Shown piece after piece: positions 63,069 through 64,000 of a stretch of DNA of 64,000 bases. The notes beneath the pieces are model-generated. The model did no database searches, was not told where the DNA came from, and saw only the letters and a list, made by a program, of their open reading frames with translations. Both the position numbers and the translations under genes were made by a program. Where the stretch lies: assembly GCA_036374995.1 (NCBI GenBank), contig DASUSS010000108.1, positions 62,001 to 126,000 of the forward strand. The letters are read 5' to 3'. Origin of the DNA: SH-MAG3 sp036374995 (GTDB lineage Bacteria; Gemmatimonadota; Gemmatimonadetes; Longimicrobiales; RSA9). How positions within the stretch are numbered: the first letter of the stretch is position 1; every line of letters begins with the position of its first letter.

Positions 63069-63578
63069 ATGAATACTCTCGCACACCGCAGCATGCCGCA
63101 GCGGATGATGGGCGCCGCGCGACTGGACATCAGCATCTACGAGGAAGTCGAGGCGGACACCAGCGCGACGGGACAGGCGGCGGGTGTCGTGGCGATCGTC
63201 GCGCTCTGCTCCGCCGTCGGCGGGATCGGCGGCGGCGCGTCCGGCGCATTCAGCGCTCTGATCTCCTCGCTGGTCGGCTGGGCGCTGTGGGCGGGCATTA
63301 CGTACCTGATCGGTGACAAGCTGCTGGGCGGTACGGCGACCTGGGGCGAGCTGCTGCGCACGCTCGGGTTCGCGCAATCACCCGGCGTGCTGTTCCTGCT
63401 CGGCGGCGTTCCGCTCGTCGGCGGACTCATCCGGCTGGTCGTCGGTCTCTGGATTCTGGTGACCGGTGTGGTCGCGATCCGGCAGGCGCTCGACTTCGGC
63501 ACGGGCCGAGCCATCGCGACGGCGCTGCTCGGCGTCATTCCGTACATCCTCCTCGCCGTGCTGCTCGGCGCGGGCTGA
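63069..63578 (+). CDS. Yip1-family membrane protein
   Basis: An ACAGGGAGACC site precedes the ATG at 63069. The 169-residue protein opens with an amphipathic segment (MMGAARLDISIYEEVEADTS), then four or five TM helices (about 35-55, 65-85, 105-125, 130-150) and LLGGVPLVGGLIRL, matching Yip1-like bacterial proteins. Their function is not defined. It lies between tupC and fdhD, and co-transcription with them is possible. Confidence 0.75.
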   Translation: MNTLAHRSMPQRMMGAARLDISIYEEVEADTSATGQAAGVVAIVALCSAVGGIGGGASGAFSALISSLVGWALWAGITYLIGDKLLGGTATWGELLRTLGFAQSPGVLFLLGGVPLVGGLIRLVVGLWILVTGVVAIRQALDFGTGRAIATALLGVIPYILLAVLLGAG

Positions 63579-63585
63579 GGCGGCG

Positions 63586-64000
63586 GTGTCGCACGACGAG
63601 CGACCCGTCTCGATCGCGCTGAACGGCGTACGTCGCATCGTGCTGTCCTGTTCGCCCCACGACATCGACGCGCTCGCACTCGGTCACCTCGTCACGGAGG
63701 GCTGGGTGCGCAATGCCGCCGATGTCAGCGCCCTCGCGATCGCGGACGACGGACGGACCGTGCTCGCCGATGTGGATGCTGCCCAGGTCGAGCTCGGCGA
63801 GATGGTGCGCCGGCACCAGACGCTGCACGGCTGCGGGTTGCGCCACGTGCTCGACTGCGATACCGCGGCCGTCGCCGGCGTCACGGCGCCGGCCACGTCC
63901 GTGGATGCGGTGACGCTGCTGCGTGCACTGTTCGCCGCGGTCGACGAGCGCGCTGCCGATGGTGGCGTGCACGGCGTCGCGCTCTCGGATGGTGCAGGGC
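63586..64000 (+). CDS. fdhD: Formate dehydrogenase accessory sulfurtransferase FdhD (partial)
   Basis: The GTG at 63586 opens a frame that runs to the window edge (138 codons). The first residues ERPVSIALNGVRRIVLSCSP and DIDALALGHLVTEGWV match the FdhD start (short form RPVSIALNG, LALGHLVTEGW). A CxxC-type region (HGCGLRHVLDCD) and GGVHGVAL follow. FdhD transfers sulfur to the molybdenum/tungsten cofactor of formate dehydrogenase, which needs TupABC-imported metal. Start placement is tentative; no strong ribosome site. Confidence 0.85.
   Translation, partial: MSHDERPVSIALNGVRRIVLSCSPHDIDALALGHLVTEGWVRNAADVSALAIADDGRTVLADVDAAQVELGEMVRRHQTLHGCGLRHVLDCDTAAVAGVTAPATSVDAVTLLRALFAAVDERAADGGVHGVALSDGAG

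Overview
The window is a GC-rich (by eye close to 70%), densely coded stretch of chromosome from a Gram-negative bacterium. SusC/SusD-type outer-membrane uptake proteins, lipoproteins with lipoboxes, type III glutamine synthetase, surface proteins with a carboxypeptidase-regulatory fold plus a TonB-plug-like segment, and FtsEX with a degenerate EnvC together suggest Gemmatimonadota (Longimicrobium/Gemmatimonas relatives). This is inferred from gene content only; there is no rRNA in the window. I found no tRNA, rRNA, CRISPR array, transposase, integrase or phage gene.

Layout. 1-2.0 kb: two surface-polysaccharide glycosyltransferases. 2.1-3.9 kb: lepA. 4.1-13.0 kb: a SusC/SusD operon with two accessory lipoproteins, flanked by two small barrel-less plug-like proteins. 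13.3-15.0 kb: an M28 peptidase lipoprotein and a small membrane protein. 15.3-29.3 kb: a long co-directional run (DUF58, BatA/vWA protein, mfd, two parvulin chaperones, pdxA, ftsE, ftsX, EnvC-like activator, holB), mostly with 1-4 nt overlaps. 29.4-32.4 kb: moaC and two lytic transglycosylases. 32.6-38.0 kb: an unknown protein, a release-factor-like (baeRF) protein, guaB, two small proteins and a hexapeptide acyltransferase. 38.0-44.1 kb: an acs-moxR-DUF58-tgpA operon. 44.4-45.8 kb: a DksA/TraR protein, a degenerate receiver and a PerR-like Fur protein. 45.8-51.6 kb: divergent type III and type I glutamine synthetases beside an ANTAR response regulator and a receiver-HWE kinase pair. 51.9-56.7 kb: a PBP4-LysM fusion, an NlpC/P60 hydrolase, and three related tiny proteins around a TM-helix channel-like protein. 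56.8-60.4 kb: fabI, a RAM-domain protein, a DMT exporter, an outer-membrane barrel and a BON protein. 60.4-64.0 kb: a tungstate ABC transporter, a Yip1-like protein and the start of fdhD.

Themes. Cell-envelope growth and repair recur (FtsEX-EnvC, two SLT enzymes, PBP4-LysM, NlpC/P60, periplasmic PPIases). Nitrogen assimilation looks regulated by two routes: a symmetric element between the two glutamine synthetases, and a two-component antitermination pair with a terminator in its own leader. TupABC, FdhD and MoaC fit a molybdenum/tungsten enzyme, probably a formate dehydrogenase, outside the window.

The most unusual DNA-level feature is a set of four long extragenic palindromes (3974-4102, 13042-13269, 41106-41193, 58946-59078). 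They look like two families but share the terminus GCGGAC-NN-GGCACC, and each begins 0-7 nt after a stop codon. They look like a previously unrecognised stop-proximal repeat or mobile palindrome.
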